Part shown: piece after piece, positions 24,594-33,153 of the stretch
How positions within the stretch are numbered: position 1 is the first letter of the stretch
How the letters are laid out: every line of letters begins with the position of its first letter
DNA from: Lentzea sp. NBRC 102530
GTDB lineage: Bacteria; Actinomycetota; Actinomycetes; Mycobacteriales; Pseudonocardiaceae
Length of the DNA: 64,000 bases
Direction: 5' to 3'
Assembly (NCBI RefSeq): GCF_030269365.1
Contig: NZ_BSTF01000002.1
Location: 620,001 to 684,000, forward strand
Notes under the pieces: model-generated
What the model saw: the letters and a program-made list of their open reading frames with translations, nothing else
Told to the model about the DNA's origin: nothing
Database searches by the model: none
Made by a program: the position numbers and the translations under genes

Positions 24594-26246
24594 ATGAAAA
24601 CCCTGCGCCTGGGGGCGCTCGCGGTGCTCACGGCATCGGCGATCGCCCTCACGATGTCGGGCGCCTCGGCGCACGACCCGGACACCCCCGAGGGACAGGC
24701 GGCGGCCAGAACGTTCATGGCCGACTTCCAGCCCGCCGAACGGCACTCCGTCACGAACACCGCGGCCGGTGTGCCGTGCGTGAACGGCAAGGCCGACATC
24801 TACCCGTGCAAGAACGTCGACCTGCTCAGCGTGCTGCCGCTGGCCCAGATCGGCGGCGGCAACGGCAACGACATCTGGGGCTGGACCGATCCGTCCTCCG
24901 GCAAGGAGTACGCGATCGTCGGCCGCACCAACGGCACCGCGTTCGTCGACGTCAGCACGCCCACCGCGCCGAAGTACCTGGGCAACCTGCCGTCCAACGG
25001 CGGTAGCAGCTCGTGGCGTGACATGAAGGTCTACAAGGACCACGCGTTCATCGTCGCGGACTTCATCACCGGCCACGGGATGCAGGTGTTCGACCTGACC
25101 CGGCTGCGCACGATCACGTCGCCGCAGACCCTCACCGCCGACGCCCTGTACAAGGAGTTCGGCCCGGCGCACAACATCGCCATCAACGAGGAGACCGGAT
25201 ACGCGTACGCGATCGGCTCCAACACGTGCAGTGGCGGCCCGCACATGGTCGACATCCGCACGCCGAAGCAGCCGAAGAACGCGGGGTGCGTCTCGCAGGA
25301 CGGCTACACGCACGACAACCAGTGCGTCGTCTACCGCGGCCCGGACGCCGGCTACCGCGGCCGGGAGATCTGCTTCAACTCCAACGAGGACACGCTGACG
25401 ATCGTCGACGTGACCGACAAGGCCAACCCCGTGCAGATCGCGCGCAAGGGCTACTCCGGCGCGCAGTACTCGCACCAGGGCTGGCTGACCGAGGACCAGC
25501 GCTACTTCCTGCTCGACGACGAGCTCGACGAGTCGCGCGGCACCGACAAGCGCACCAAGACCTACATCTGGGACCTCGCGTCGCTGGCGAACCCGGTGCA
25601 CACGGGTGTCTACAGCTCGCCCGCGAGCGCGATCGACCACAACCAGTACATCAAGGGCAAGTACTCCTACCAGGCCAACTACCAGGCCGGTCTGCGCATC
25701 CTCGACGTCAGCGGCGTCGCGAACGCGCAGCTGTCCGAGGCCGGGTTCTTCGACATCTACCCGGCGGGTGACGAGGCCAAGTTCAACGGCGCGTGGAGCA
25801 ACTACCCGTACTTCTCGAGCGGCATCGTCCTGGTGAACGGCATCGAGCAGGGCCTGGTCGTGGTCAAGCCCAACCTCGGCACCACCGAACCACCGCCCGC
25901 GGGCAAGAAGTTCGAGAACACCGCCGACGTGCAGATCCCGGACGCCGGCGCGGCCGTCACGTCCCCGGTCACCGTGTCGGGCGTCAGCGGGAAGGCACCG
26001 TCCGCGCTCAAGGTGAACGTCGACGTCAAACACAGCTACCGCGGTGACCTGGTGATCGACCTCGTCGCCCCGGACGGCACGTCGTTCCGGCTCAAGGGGT
26101 CGGGCAACGACTCGGCGGACAACGTGATCACCACCTACACCGTGGACGCCTCGGCGAGGACCGCGGACGGCACCTGGCAGCTCAAGGTCCAGGACGTCGC
26201 CAGGGCCGACACCGGCTACGTCGACGCGTGGAGCCTGCAGTTCTGA
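24594..26246 (+). CDS. Secreted choice-of-anchor B protein with C-terminal P/Homo B domain
   Basis: A 550-residue exported protein with a signal peptide (residues 1-27, ending SASA-HD). Residues ~55-430 form the beta-propeller-like repeat region of the choice-of-anchor B family: 'IWGWTDPSSGKEYAIVGR', 'FVDVSTPTAPKYLGNL', 'AHNIAINEETGYAYAIG' and 'SHQGWLTEDQRYFLLDDE' are close matches. The last ~110 residues are a proprotein-convertase P-domain ('VDVKHSYRGDLVIDLVAPDG', ending 'GYVDAWSLQF') that usually stabilises or targets secreted enzymes. No protease domain is present. The biological role is unknown, and it is divergent from the SARP gene. Confidence 0.87.
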   Translation: MKTLRLGALAVLTASAIALTMSGASAHDPDTPEGQAAARTFMADFQPAERHSVTNTAAGVPCVNGKADIYPCKNVDLLSVLPLAQIGGGNGNDIWGWTDPSSGKEYAIVGRTNGTAFVDVSTPTAPKYLGNLPSNGGSSSWRDMKVYKDHAFIVADFITGHGMQVFDLTRLRTITSPQTLTADALYKEFGPAHNIAINEETGYAYAIGSNTCSGGPHMVDIRTPKQPKNAGCVSQDGYTHDNQCVVYRGPDAGYRGREICFNSNEDTLTIVDVTDKANPVQIARKGYSGAQYSHQGWLTEDQRYFLLDDELDESRGTDKRTKTYIWDLASLANPVHTGVYSSPASAIDHNQYIKGKYSYQANYQAGLRILDVSGVANAQLSEAGFFDIYPAGDEAKFNGAWSNYPYFSSGIVLVNGIEQGLVVVKPNLGTTEPPPAGKKFENTADVQIPDAGAAVTSPVTVSGVSGKAPSALKVNVDVKHSYRGDLVIDLVAPDGTSFRLKGSGNDSADNVITTYTVDASARTADGTWQLKVQDVARADTGYVDAWSLQF

Positions 26247-26253
26247 GCTGACC

Positions 26254-26279
26254 GGGGGTGCTCCCGCGGGGGCACCCCC
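26254..26279 (+). terminator. Strong GC hairpin between two secreted-protein genes
   Basis: The arms GGGGGTGC (26254-26261) and GCACCCCC (26272-26279) pair perfectly, and the loop bases CCC/GGG can extend the stem. It lies just after the choice-of-anchor B stop codon and before the next gene's ribosome site. There is no U-tract, as is common for actinobacterial terminators; it could also be a processing or attenuation site. Confidence 0.55.
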
Positions 26280-26293
26280 TCCAGGAGTCGATC

Positions 26294-27160
26294 ATGCGCA
26301 AACTCGGGGTCACCGACTGGCTCTTCGCCCTCATCGCCGTCGTCATCGTGGGCGCGGGCGGTGTCATGCTGTTCGGCACCAGCGCGCCACCGATGCAACA
26401 CCAGAACATGGGCGCGGTCGTCCCCGCCTCGCACAGCGACGGACTGTCCGAAGCAGAGGGTGACTATCGGATCGAACGCGTCGCCGTGCCCGCCGAGCGC
26501 GGGGCGTCGGTGCCCATCGCGTTCCGCATCCTCGGCCGCGACGCCGAACCGGTCACCCGGTTCCTGGACAACCAGACCAAGCAGATGCACTTCTTCGTCG
26601 TGCGCGACGACATGCACGTGTTCCGGCACGTCCACCCGTTGCTGGAGGGCGACACCTGGCGCACGGCCGTCGACCTGCCCGACGGCGGCGCCTACCGGAT
26701 GTTCGCCGAGTTCGTCCCCCTCGACACCAAAGACCCGCTGCACCCGGTGGTGCTCGGCGTTCCGTTCAGCCTCGCCGGCGACACCGCTCTGGTGCCCGTG
26801 CCGGCGCCGGACGCCCGTGCCGTCACCGAGACCGGGTACACCGTCACCCGCGTCGACCAGCCCGCCGCGCTGCCGTTGCTCGCCGAACGCTCGATCAGGC
26901 TCGCGATCCGCACCCCGGACGGCACGCCGGTGGAGCGGCTCGAACCGCACCTGGGCTCCAACGGGCACATGACCGGGTTCCACACGATGCTGCTGTCCGC
27001 CACCCACCTGCACCCGGTGGAACCGGCCGGGGCGCCGTTGATCGACGGCGAACTCACGTTCCGCTCGGTGTTCGCCGAACGCGGCGAGTACCGGCTGTTC
27101 CTGGAGTTCTCGCACGGCGGACGGCTGCACACGGCCGCGCTCACCGTCGCGGTGCAGTGA
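26294..27160 (+). CDS. Membrane-anchored extracytoplasmic protein, His/Met-rich, unassigned
   Basis: A 288-residue protein with a single N-terminal membrane helix (residues ~7-28), so most of it faces outward. CCAGGAG upstream fixes the ATG. The extracellular part has Ig-like beta character with His/Met-rich segments 'KQMHFFVVRDDMHVFRHVHP' and 'LGSNGHMTGFHTMLL', and an 'ATHLHPVEP' near the end. Related actinobacterial proteins are found near copper or heavy-metal genes; here none is adjacent. Metal binding by the His/Met pairs is a guess from composition. Confidence 0.6.
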   Translation: MRKLGVTDWLFALIAVVIVGAGGVMLFGTSAPPMQHQNMGAVVPASHSDGLSEAEGDYRIERVAVPAERGASVPIAFRILGRDAEPVTRFLDNQTKQMHFFVVRDDMHVFRHVHPLLEGDTWRTAVDLPDGGAYRMFAEFVPLDTKDPLHPVVLGVPFSLAGDTALVPVPAPDARAVTETGYTVTRVDQPAALPLLAERSIRLAIRTPDGTPVERLEPHLGSNGHMTGFHTMLLSATHLHPVEPAGAPLIDGELTFRSVFAERGEYRLFLEFSHGGRLHTAALTVAVQ

Positions 27161-27196
27161 CACCGTGCGGGGACGCCGTTCTCGTACGATTGCGGG

Positions 27197-28321
27197 GTGT
27201 TCGCCCTTCTGCGGTCGGTGTGGGACGAGCCGCGCCCGGCCCGTGCGGCGGCTCGGCCGTGGCAGGACCGGGCGCTCGTCGGCGTCCTGGCGGTGGTCGC
27301 CGTGCTGGAGGCGGTGCTGCGGCCGGAGCTGAGCTGGCGGGCGGGATCGCTCGCGCTCGCCCTGGTGCTGCTGCCGTTGCTGCTGGTGCGCCGGAGCCGG
27401 CCGTTGCTCGCGGTGGCCGGCGCGTTCGGGACCGCCGCCGCGGCGTCGCTGGTGTTCGGCGGCGAGCCCGGCCTGACCGTGCTGGTGTTCATGGTGCTGT
27501 TCCCGTTCGCGCTCTTCCGCTGGGGGTCCGGCCGCGAGTGGGTGTTCGGGCTGGCGGTGATGCTCGGCAAGGTCGGGTTGTCCGCGGCCCTCGGGTACCT
27601 CGGCCCCGGCGACGCGGTGGCGGGTTGCGCCGTGCTCGGGACGGCGTGCGCGCTGGGGGCCGCGGTGCGCTACCGGGGCAGGGCGCGGGCGCGGGAACTC
27701 GAGCAGGTCAAGCTGCTCGAACGGGAACGCCTGGCGCGCGACCTGCACGACACGGTGGCGCACCACGTGTCGGCGATGGCGATCCGCGCGCAGGCCGGCC
27801 TCGCGACGGCGCCGCACCGGCCGGAGGCGGCCACCGAGGCGCTCGCGTTGATCGAGGCGGAGGCCTCGCGGGCGCTCACCGAGATGCGCACGATGGTGCG
27901 GGCGTTGCGGCACAACGACTCCGCGGACCTGGCGCCCAGTCCGACCGTCGCCGACGTCGCGCTGCTCGCGAGCGTGGGCAGGCCGGGGCCGGAGGTGGAC
28001 GTCCGGATCGACGGAGCCGTCGACGACCTGCCGAAGTCGGTGGGCACCGCCCTCTACCGGCTCACCCAGGAGTCGGTCACCAACGCCCGCAGGCACGCCC
28101 GGCACGCCACCCGCATCGAGGTGCGGGTCAGCGTCGGCGAGACGGCGGTGCGGCTGCGGGTCAGCGACGACGGCGAGACCGGCAGAACCCCGGCGGCACA
28201 AGGGCACGGGCTCATCGGCATGAAGGAGCGCGCGACGTTGCTCGGAGGCACCTGTGAGGCAGGCCCGGACGCGAGCGGCTGGACGGTGACCGCCGTGCTG
28301 CCACTGGGAGCTACGCGATGA
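27197..28321 (+). CDS. NarL-type sensor histidine kinase (HisKA_3)
   Basis: A 374-residue membrane kinase starting at GTG. Five or six hydrophobic segments fill residues ~27-155. The dimerisation box 'RDLHDTVAHHVSAMAIRAQA' carries the phosphoacceptor His184, and the ATPase domain has 'TQESVTNARRHARHA' and 'GHGLIGMKERATLLGGTCEA'. The stop overlaps the start of its response regulator (ATGA), so the two form one operon. The signal is unknown; it has no large extracellular loop and may sense membrane or cell-envelope state. A close paralogue lies at 49019-50125. Confidence 0.9.
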   Translation: MFALLRSVWDEPRPARAAARPWQDRALVGVLAVVAVLEAVLRPELSWRAGSLALALVLLPLLLVRRSRPLLAVAGAFGTAAAASLVFGGEPGLTVLVFMVLFPFALFRWGSGREWVFGLAVMLGKVGLSAALGYLGPGDAVAGCAVLGTACALGAAVRYRGRARARELEQVKLLERERLARDLHDTVAHHVSAMAIRAQAGLATAPHRPEAATEALALIEAEASRALTEMRTMVRALRHNDSADLAPSPTVADVALLASVGRPGPEVDVRIDGAVDDLPKSVGTALYRLTQESVTNARRHARHATRIEVRVSVGETAVRLRVSDDGETGRTPAAQGHGLIGMKERATLLGGTCEAGPDASGWTVTAVLPLGATR

Positions 28322-29016
28322 ACGTTCGCGTGCTGGTCGCCGACGACCAGGAGATCGTCCGCACCGGCCTCGCGATGATCCTCGACGCCCAGCCCGGCAT
28401 CGAGGTCGTCGGCGAGGCCCCCGACGGCAGGCAGGCCGTGGAACTCGCGCGCAGGCTGCGGCCGGACGTGTGCCTGTTCGACATCAGGATGCCCGGCGTC
28501 GACGGCATCGAGGCCACCCGGCTGCTCGCCGGACCGGGTGTGGCCGAACCGCTCGCCGTCGTCGTGATCACCACGTTCGACCTCGACGAGTACGTCTACG
28601 CGGCGTTGCGGGCGGGCGCCAAGGGGTTCCTGCTCAAGGACGCCGGACCCGCGCTGCTCGCCCAGGCCGTGCACGCCGCGGCCGCCGGTGACGCCCTGAT
28701 AGCCCCGAGCGTCACCGCCCGGCTGCTGGACGCGTTCGCCGACACCGGCCCGGCGGGCCCCGCCGTCCAGCCGGTCGACCCGCTCACCGACCGGGAGGAG
28801 CAGGTCCTCGTGGCCGTCGCGAGCGGCCGCACCAACAACGAGGTGGCCCAGGACCTCCACATCACGCTCAGCACGGTGAAGTCGCACCTCACGAGTCTCA
28901 TGGCGAAGATCGGGGCGCGGAACCGCGTCGAGGTCGCCATCTGGGCCTACGAGACCCGGCGCGTCCGCCGGTCAGCCGAAAGTACGACGAGCGGGCCCGA
29001 CCGACGGCCGAGGTGA
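28318..29016 (+). CDS. NarL/LuxR-family response regulator
   Basis: A 232-residue regulator. The receiver domain has the acidic pair DD at residues 9-10, phosphoacceptor Asp55 in 'LFDIRMPG' and the conserved lysine in 'GFLLKDAGP'. The C-terminal helix-turn-helix is 'LTDREEQVLVAVASGRTNNE' and 'LSTVKSHLTSLMAKIGARNR'. The tail after 'ETRRV' is ~18 residues longer than in its paralogue at 50122. It is coupled to the kinase by an ATGA overlap. Targets may include its own operon or the downstream membrane protein and reductase. Confidence 0.9.
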   Translation: MNVRVLVADDQEIVRTGLAMILDAQPGIEVVGEAPDGRQAVELARRLRPDVCLFDIRMPGVDGIEATRLLAGPGVAEPLAVVVITTFDLDEYVYAALRAGAKGFLLKDAGPALLAQAVHAAAAGDALIAPSVTARLLDAFADTGPAGPAVQPVDPLTDREEQVLVAVASGRTNNEVAQDLHITLSTVKSHLTSLMAKIGARNRVEVAIWAYETRRVRRSAESTTSGPDRRPR

Positions 29017-29070
29017 TCGCGGCCCTTGTTCCGATGATCTGACCCCGTCCCGGGCGCCACGCTCGGTGGC

Positions 29071-29715
29071 ATGAAATCCAGGTCCGACAAGCTCGTCCCG
29101 GCGGCGATCATCCTGTTCAGCGTCGTTCCGGTGCTCGGCGGCGCACTGCGGCTGACCGAACTCGGCGGCGGCGCGGAGATCACACCGGACAACGCGCGGT
29201 TCTTCGCCTCGCCCGTGCCCGTGGTGCTGCACGCCGTCACGGTCAGCGTCTACAGCCTGCTCGGCGCGTTCCAGTTCGCGCCGGGCTTCCGCCGCCGCAG
29301 ACCGGCCTGGCACCGGCGGGCCGGTCGCGTTCTGGTCCTTTGTGGACTTGCAGGTGCGTCGTCCGGGCTGTGGATGACCGTCTGCTACCCGAAACCCGCC
29401 GATGTGGGCCCGTTGCTCACCGGTGTCCGGCTGGTGTTCGGCACGGCCTGGGCGGTGTTTCTCGTGCTGGGCTTCCTCGCCATCCGCCGTCGCGACGTCC
29501 GCGCCCACCGCGCCTGGATGGTGAGGGCGTTCGCGATCGGACTCGGCGCGGGCACGCAGGCGGTGCTGCTGAGCGCGTGGATCGCCGCCACCGGCCCGCT
29601 CGGCCAGGTCACGAAGGCGGTCCTGATGCTCGCCGCCTGGGTGCTCAACCTCGCCGTCGCGGAGTGGATCATCCGCGGCGCCCGCACTCGACAGCCGCAG
29701 GGAGCGACCCGATGA
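29071..29715 (+). CDS. DUF2306 membrane protein
   Basis: A 214-residue integral membrane protein with six predicted helices. The DUF2306 signature is seen in 'HAVTVSVYSLLGAFQFAPGF', 'WHRRAGRVLVLCGLAGASSG' and 'IRRRDVRAHRAWMVRAFAIG', where the conserved HRRAGR and HRAWM may bind haem or mark an intramembrane electron pathway; the family has no proven function. The next gene overlaps by 4 bp, so an oxidoreductase link is plausible. Its homologues are commonly found near two-component systems. Confidence 0.85.
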   Translation: MKSRSDKLVPAAIILFSVVPVLGGALRLTELGGGAEITPDNARFFASPVPVVLHAVTVSVYSLLGAFQFAPGFRRRRPAWHRRAGRVLVLCGLAGASSGLWMTVCYPKPADVGPLLTGVRLVFGTAWAVFLVLGFLAIRRRDVRAHRAWMVRAFAIGLGAGTQAVLLSAWIAATGPLGQVTKAVLMLAAWVLNLAVAEWIIRGARTRQPQGATR

Positions 29716-30692
29716 AGGCGATCGTGCAGAACCGTTACGGCTCACCGGACACGCTGGAACTCCGCGACGTGGAACTGCCGTCCGCTTCGGGCACCGAACT
29801 CCTCGTGCGCGTGCGCGCGGCGTCCGTGAACGCCTACGACTGGCACGTGATGCGTGGCGACCCCTACCTCGCCAGGCTCACCGGCATCGGCCTGGCACGC
29901 CCCAGGGCGACGATCCGCGGCCGCGACTTCGCCGGCACCGTCGAGGCGGTCGGCCGGGACGTGCGCCGCTTCCGGCCCGGCGACGAGGTGTTCGGCGACC
30001 TGGGCACCGCCGACGGAGCGTTCGCCGAGTACGTCTCGGTGCCGGAGGACCTGGTGGAGGCCAAGCCGTCCACTCTCACCTTCGAGCAGGCCGCCGCACT
30101 TCCGCTGGCCGGGCAGACCGCGCTGAAGGGCCTGCGCGGGAACCTCCAGCAGGGCCAGCGCGTCCTGATCAACGGTGCCTCCGGTGGCGTCGGCACGTTC
30201 GCCGTCCAGATCGCCCGGTCCCTCGGCGCCACCGTGACGGCCGTGTGCAGCACGCGGAACGCCGGCCTGGTGCGCTCACTCGGGGCCGACCACGTGCTCG
30301 ACCACGTCAGTGCGGACTTCACCACCACCGGCGACCGCTACGACCTGGTGTTCGACCTGGTCGGCAACCACTCCCTGACCGGCCTGCGCCGCGCGCTCAG
30401 CCCCGGCGGCACGATCGTGCTGTCCGGCGGGGGAGTGTTCGACGGGGGCAGCCTGCTCGGGCCGATGCGCCTGATGCTGGGCGCGAAGCTGCGCGCGCCG
30501 TTCGTCCGCGACCGGGTCGTCGTGCTCACCACGGCGGCCGGCTGTGAACACCTCACCGCACTGCGGCATTTGGTCGAGTCGGGTGTCATCGGTCCGGTCA
30601 TCGACCGCACCTACAGCCTCGCGGAGGCGTGTGATGCCGTCCGATATGTCGAAACTGGTCGCGCGCGCGGGAAGGTCGTTATCGCCCTGTGA
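29712..30692 (+). CDS. NAD(P)-dependent MDR-family quinone reductase/alcohol dehydrogenase
   Basis: A 326-residue medium-chain reductase of the zinc-free, quinone-oxidoreductase type. The N-domain has 'LLVRVRAASVNAYDWHVMRG' and 'RGRDFAGTVEAVGRDVRRFR'; the Rossmann motif is 'VLINGASGGVGTFAVQIAR'. The zinc-binding cysteines of classic alcohol dehydrogenases are absent. It would reduce a quinone or an enone with NADPH. The start ATG overlaps the DUF2306 stop (ATGA), so they are coupled. Confidence 0.9.
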   Translation: MKAIVQNRYGSPDTLELRDVELPSASGTELLVRVRAASVNAYDWHVMRGDPYLARLTGIGLARPRATIRGRDFAGTVEAVGRDVRRFRPGDEVFGDLGTADGAFAEYVSVPEDLVEAKPSTLTFEQAAALPLAGQTALKGLRGNLQQGQRVLINGASGGVGTFAVQIARSLGATVTAVCSTRNAGLVRSLGADHVLDHVSADFTTTGDRYDLVFDLVGNHSLTGLRRALSPGGTIVLSGGGVFDGGSLLGPMRLMLGAKLRAPFVRDRVVVLTTAAGCEHLTALRHLVESGVIGPVIDRTYSLAEACDAVRYVETGRARGKVVIAL

Positions 30693-30845
30693 CCTGGGCG
30701 GACTGCGGCCTGGTCACGGTCCGTGTCAACGCGCTCACCAGAAGGGATGTGAGTAAGAACACTCGCCTGTGACTCTCTCGTGTTCATTTCGTAATGTGGC
30801 GGGCCGCGTGACCATGCCCTGTCCCCGACGGAAGTTGTTTCCCGA

Positions 30846-31508
30846 ATGCCGGGCCGACATAGAACGAAGCAGGAACCCAACCGGAAGCTGCCCATCGCGG
30901 TCGCCGCCACCCTCACGGTCGGCCTCGTCGCGACCTTCTGGGTGGTCCGCAGCTCCGACCAGCCGGTCGATCCGACCGGTGCGGCCGCCCAGCTGGGCGC
31001 CCCGACCACCGCCGTGAGCCAGGAAACGCCGTCCCCCGCGGCGTCGAGCTCCGCGCCGTCGTCCTCGTCGGCGGCGCCGGTGACCACCACGCCGCCTCCG
31101 GTGACCACGACGACCACGCCACCCCCGCCCCCGCCGCCTCCACCCCCGCCGCCGTGCCCGACCACGCTGGAAGGCACCAAGCCGCACGTGGCGCAGGTCG
31201 GTCACCACGTCGCGGGCAAGTTCGGCGTCGACGACATCGGTGGTGCCGCCGGCCGCGCCGGTGGTGGCGAGCACCCGATCGGTCTCGCGCTGGACTTCAT
31301 GGTGGACACGAACACCGGCAACGCGCTGGCCGACTACGTGCTGGCCAACCGCAAGGCGTTCGGCGTGACCTACGTGATCTGGCGTCAGCGCTACAACGAC
31401 GGCAGCGGCTTCACGCCCATGGAGGACCGCGGCAGTCCCACGGCCAACCACATGGACCACGTGCACGTGTCGTTCGCGCCGAACGCGACGGTCAACGTCA
31501 CCTGCTGA
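30846..31508 (+). CDS. Secreted/anchored protein with Pro-Thr linker and M15-like C-terminal domain
   Basis: A 220-residue protein with one N-terminal membrane helix (residues ~16-34), a long Ser/Thr/Pro linker (residues ~45-105, including a run of twelve prolines), and a ~115-residue C-terminal domain. The domain has 'GGAAGRAGGGEHPIGLALDF' and 'TANHMDHVHVSFAP', a pattern of the ARB-07466/VanY-like group where His and Asp form a zinc site. That would make it a cell-wall peptidase or a binding relative. The poly-Pro linker would span the wall. The gene stands alone, after a 153-bp gap with AT-rich promoter-like text. Confidence 0.7.
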   Translation: MPGRHRTKQEPNRKLPIAVAATLTVGLVATFWVVRSSDQPVDPTGAAAQLGAPTTAVSQETPSPAASSSAPSSSSAAPVTTTPPPVTTTTTPPPPPPPPPPPPCPTTLEGTKPHVAQVGHHVAGKFGVDDIGGAAGRAGGGEHPIGLALDFMVDTNTGNALADYVLANRKAFGVTYVIWRQRYNDGSGFTPMEDRGSPTANHMDHVHVSFAPNATVNVTC

Positions 31509-32007
31509 GCCGGGTCAAGGGCGGGCACCCGTTCCGCTCGGCGTTGCGGCTGCTCGTCGACCGCGGCCTGCCGGCGCACGAGCGGTACCGGGGAGCGGTC
31601 GTCGCGCGGCTCGGCCAGGCCCGCATCGACGAGATCTTCGACTACCGCAAGGTCCTCGAACTCGGCGCGCCGCGCATGGCCCTGGTCTCCGGGGCCGACC
31701 TGACCCCGTGCTGGCCGAGGTCGACCACCTCGAGTCGCTGGCCACGCGCACCCCGGCACCGTCGTGGCGCTAACTGACGCGCTTGCGCAGCGCACAAGGT
31801 GATCGTCGCGGCGGCCGGCCACCGCCACCTGCTCGTCAGCTACCGCCGCTGCGAGGACGAGGTGCGCCTGCTGCTCACGTTCGTCCGCCCCGACTTCGAC
31901 GCCGCGAGCCTGACGCGCTGACCCACGACGTCGACCACGCGGGCCGGGCGGCGTTGCCGAGCGCCCTGCGGCGCGCCGAGGAGAGCAGGCGCCTGCTCGG
32001 CCGCTGA
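31509..32007 (+). pseudogene. Decayed GntR-family regulator (FCD domain remnant)
   Basis: The stretch holds no intact gene, but it keeps the ligand-binding half of a FadR-type GntR regulator spread over shifted frames. One frame gives 'RIDEIFDYRKVLELGAPRMA', which matches the FCD start (EVRRVLEPAAARLAA). A shift at about 31705 restores 'LTPVLAEVDHLESLATRTPA'. A later frame has 'KVIVAAAGHRHLLVSYRRCE' and 'VRLLLTFVRPDFDAASL'. The last piece, 'LPSALRRAEESRRLLGR', ends in a stop at 32005-32007. The HTH is missing and at least two or three shifts are present, so it is long dead. Confidence 0.72.
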
Positions 32008-32035
32008 GGGGCAGCGGCGGGGATGCGCGACCTGT

Positions 32036-32761
32036 TCAGAGCGGCCTCACCTCGGCGAGCCGCTTGCGCGAGTAGTCGTCGTCCCAGCACACCGCGGCCT
32101 CCCACGCCGCCGAGGCCTGACCGGCGACGTCGTAGGCGCGGTCGTCGAGGCCGGCGGCGTTGCCGGGCAGTGCCAGGTCGAAGTCGGGAACGTCGACGTG
32201 CGCCTCGTCCCAGTCGATCAGCCCGACGCGCGAGGCGGTCAGGCGGACGTTGCCCGGGTTGAGGTCTCCGTGCAGGACGCAGGTGGGGCGCCCGGCGAGC
32301 CTTGCCCACGCGGTGCGGCAGCGGGCCACGGCCTCGGCGGGCATCGCGTCCAGGTCCACCTTCGTGCCGGTGGTGGTGTGCAGGAGGTCGGCCGACGAAC
32401 GCCAGCCCGGGCGTTGTGGCCAGCCGGTCGTGAGGCTGTGCAGGGTGCGGAGCGTGTCGGCCACGCGGCGCCAGTCGGCCGGTGTTCGCGGTGGTTCGCC
32501 CTCCACGTAGGTCATGACGACGAGGCCGTCGGCGAACAGGCGGCCGTCGGTGGTGGGGATCGGGACGGGCACGGTCAGGCCGTGCCCGTCGAGGTGCCGC
32601 AGGAGGCCGGTCTCCCAGGCGAGGTCGGCGTCGGTGCGCGAACCCAGCCGGGCGACCGCCCGCTGTCCGTTCACGTGCACGCTCCACACGTCGTTCGCCA
32701 CGCCGCCGGTGAGCCGTTCCAGGCGCACGGCGCCCCAGTGTTCGAGCGAGTCCCACCCCAT
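32036..32761 (-). CDS. Aminoglycoside-phosphotransferase-family kinase
   Basis: A 241-residue kinase of the APH/choline-kinase fold. 'LTGGVANDVWSVHVNGQRAV' forms the nucleotide-binding start. The catalytic loop is 'CVLHGDLNPGNVRLT' (HGDxxxxN), and the metal-binding motif is 'VGLIDWDEAHVDVPDFDLAL'. It could phosphorylate a small hydroxyl compound or an antibiotic, but its substrate specificity cannot be read. I took the ATG that precedes the fold ('GWDSLEHWGAV'). It is convergent with the GntR remnant and divergent from the DUF3072 gene. Confidence 0.85.
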   Translation of the reverse strand: MGWDSLEHWGAVRLERLTGGVANDVWSVHVNGQRAVARLGSRTDADLAWETGLLRHLDGHGLTVPVPIPTTDGRLFADGLVVMTYVEGEPPRTPADWRRVADTLRTLHSLTTGWPQRPGWRSSADLLHTTTGTKVDLDAMPAEAVARCRTAWARLAGRPTCVLHGDLNPGNVRLTASRVGLIDWDEAHVDVPDFDLALPGNAAGLDDRAYDVAGQASAAWEAAVCWDDDYSRKRLAEVRPL

Positions 32762-32872
32762 GCGCCAGACCCTACGAGGTCTCCGCGACGGGGCAACCGA
32801 GTTCGGGGCCATGACCTGTCCGGGTTCGGGACTCACCAGCTCGGTGGTTGGAAAGCGGGCGGGCGGGGTAAC

Positions 32873-32888
32873 TCGAACGGACGTTCGA
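32873..32888. promoter_or_regulatory. LexA (SOS) box, perfect actinobacterial consensus
   Basis: TCGAACGGACGTTCGA matches TCGAAC-N4-GTTCGA, the established LexA site of mycobacteria and streptomycetes, with both half-sites intact. It ends 12 bp before the GTG of the DUF3072 gene and overlaps the probable promoter or leader, so LexA would block transcription until DNA damage. It also lies ~110 bp from the divergent kinase gene. Confidence 0.75.
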
Positions 32889-32900
32889 AGGGAGAACCAC

Positions 32901-33095
32901 GTGAACCGCACGCCCGAGAAGGACCCTCAGGACTGGACGACCGGTGACGAGCCCATGACCGGGCCGCAGGAGTCCTACCTGCACACGCTGGCGCAGGAGG
33001 CGGGTGAGGAGGTGCCCGCCGAGCTCACCAAGGTCGAGGCGTCCCAGCTCATCGACGAACTGCAGGACAAGACCGGCAGGGGGCAGGGGTCCTGA
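32901..33095 (+). CDS. DUF3072-domain small protein, probably SOS-controlled
   Basis: A 64-residue soluble protein that starts at a GTG with GGGAGAA upstream. The core 'MTGPQESYLHTLAQEAGEEV' and 'LTKVEASQLIDELQDKTGRG' matches DUF3072, a short domain of unknown function with two helices and charged ends. A perfect SOS box lies 12 bp upstream, so it is probably induced by DNA damage. It does not look like a toxin. Confidence 0.82.
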   Translation: MNRTPEKDPQDWTTGDEPMTGPQESYLHTLAQEAGEEVPAELTKVEASQLIDELQDKTGRGQGS

Positions 33096-33153
33096 TCCCG
33101 GTCCACTGCCCGGCGACTGCGAGCGGAGCGGTGTCGTGCCGGGGCGGAGGGCA

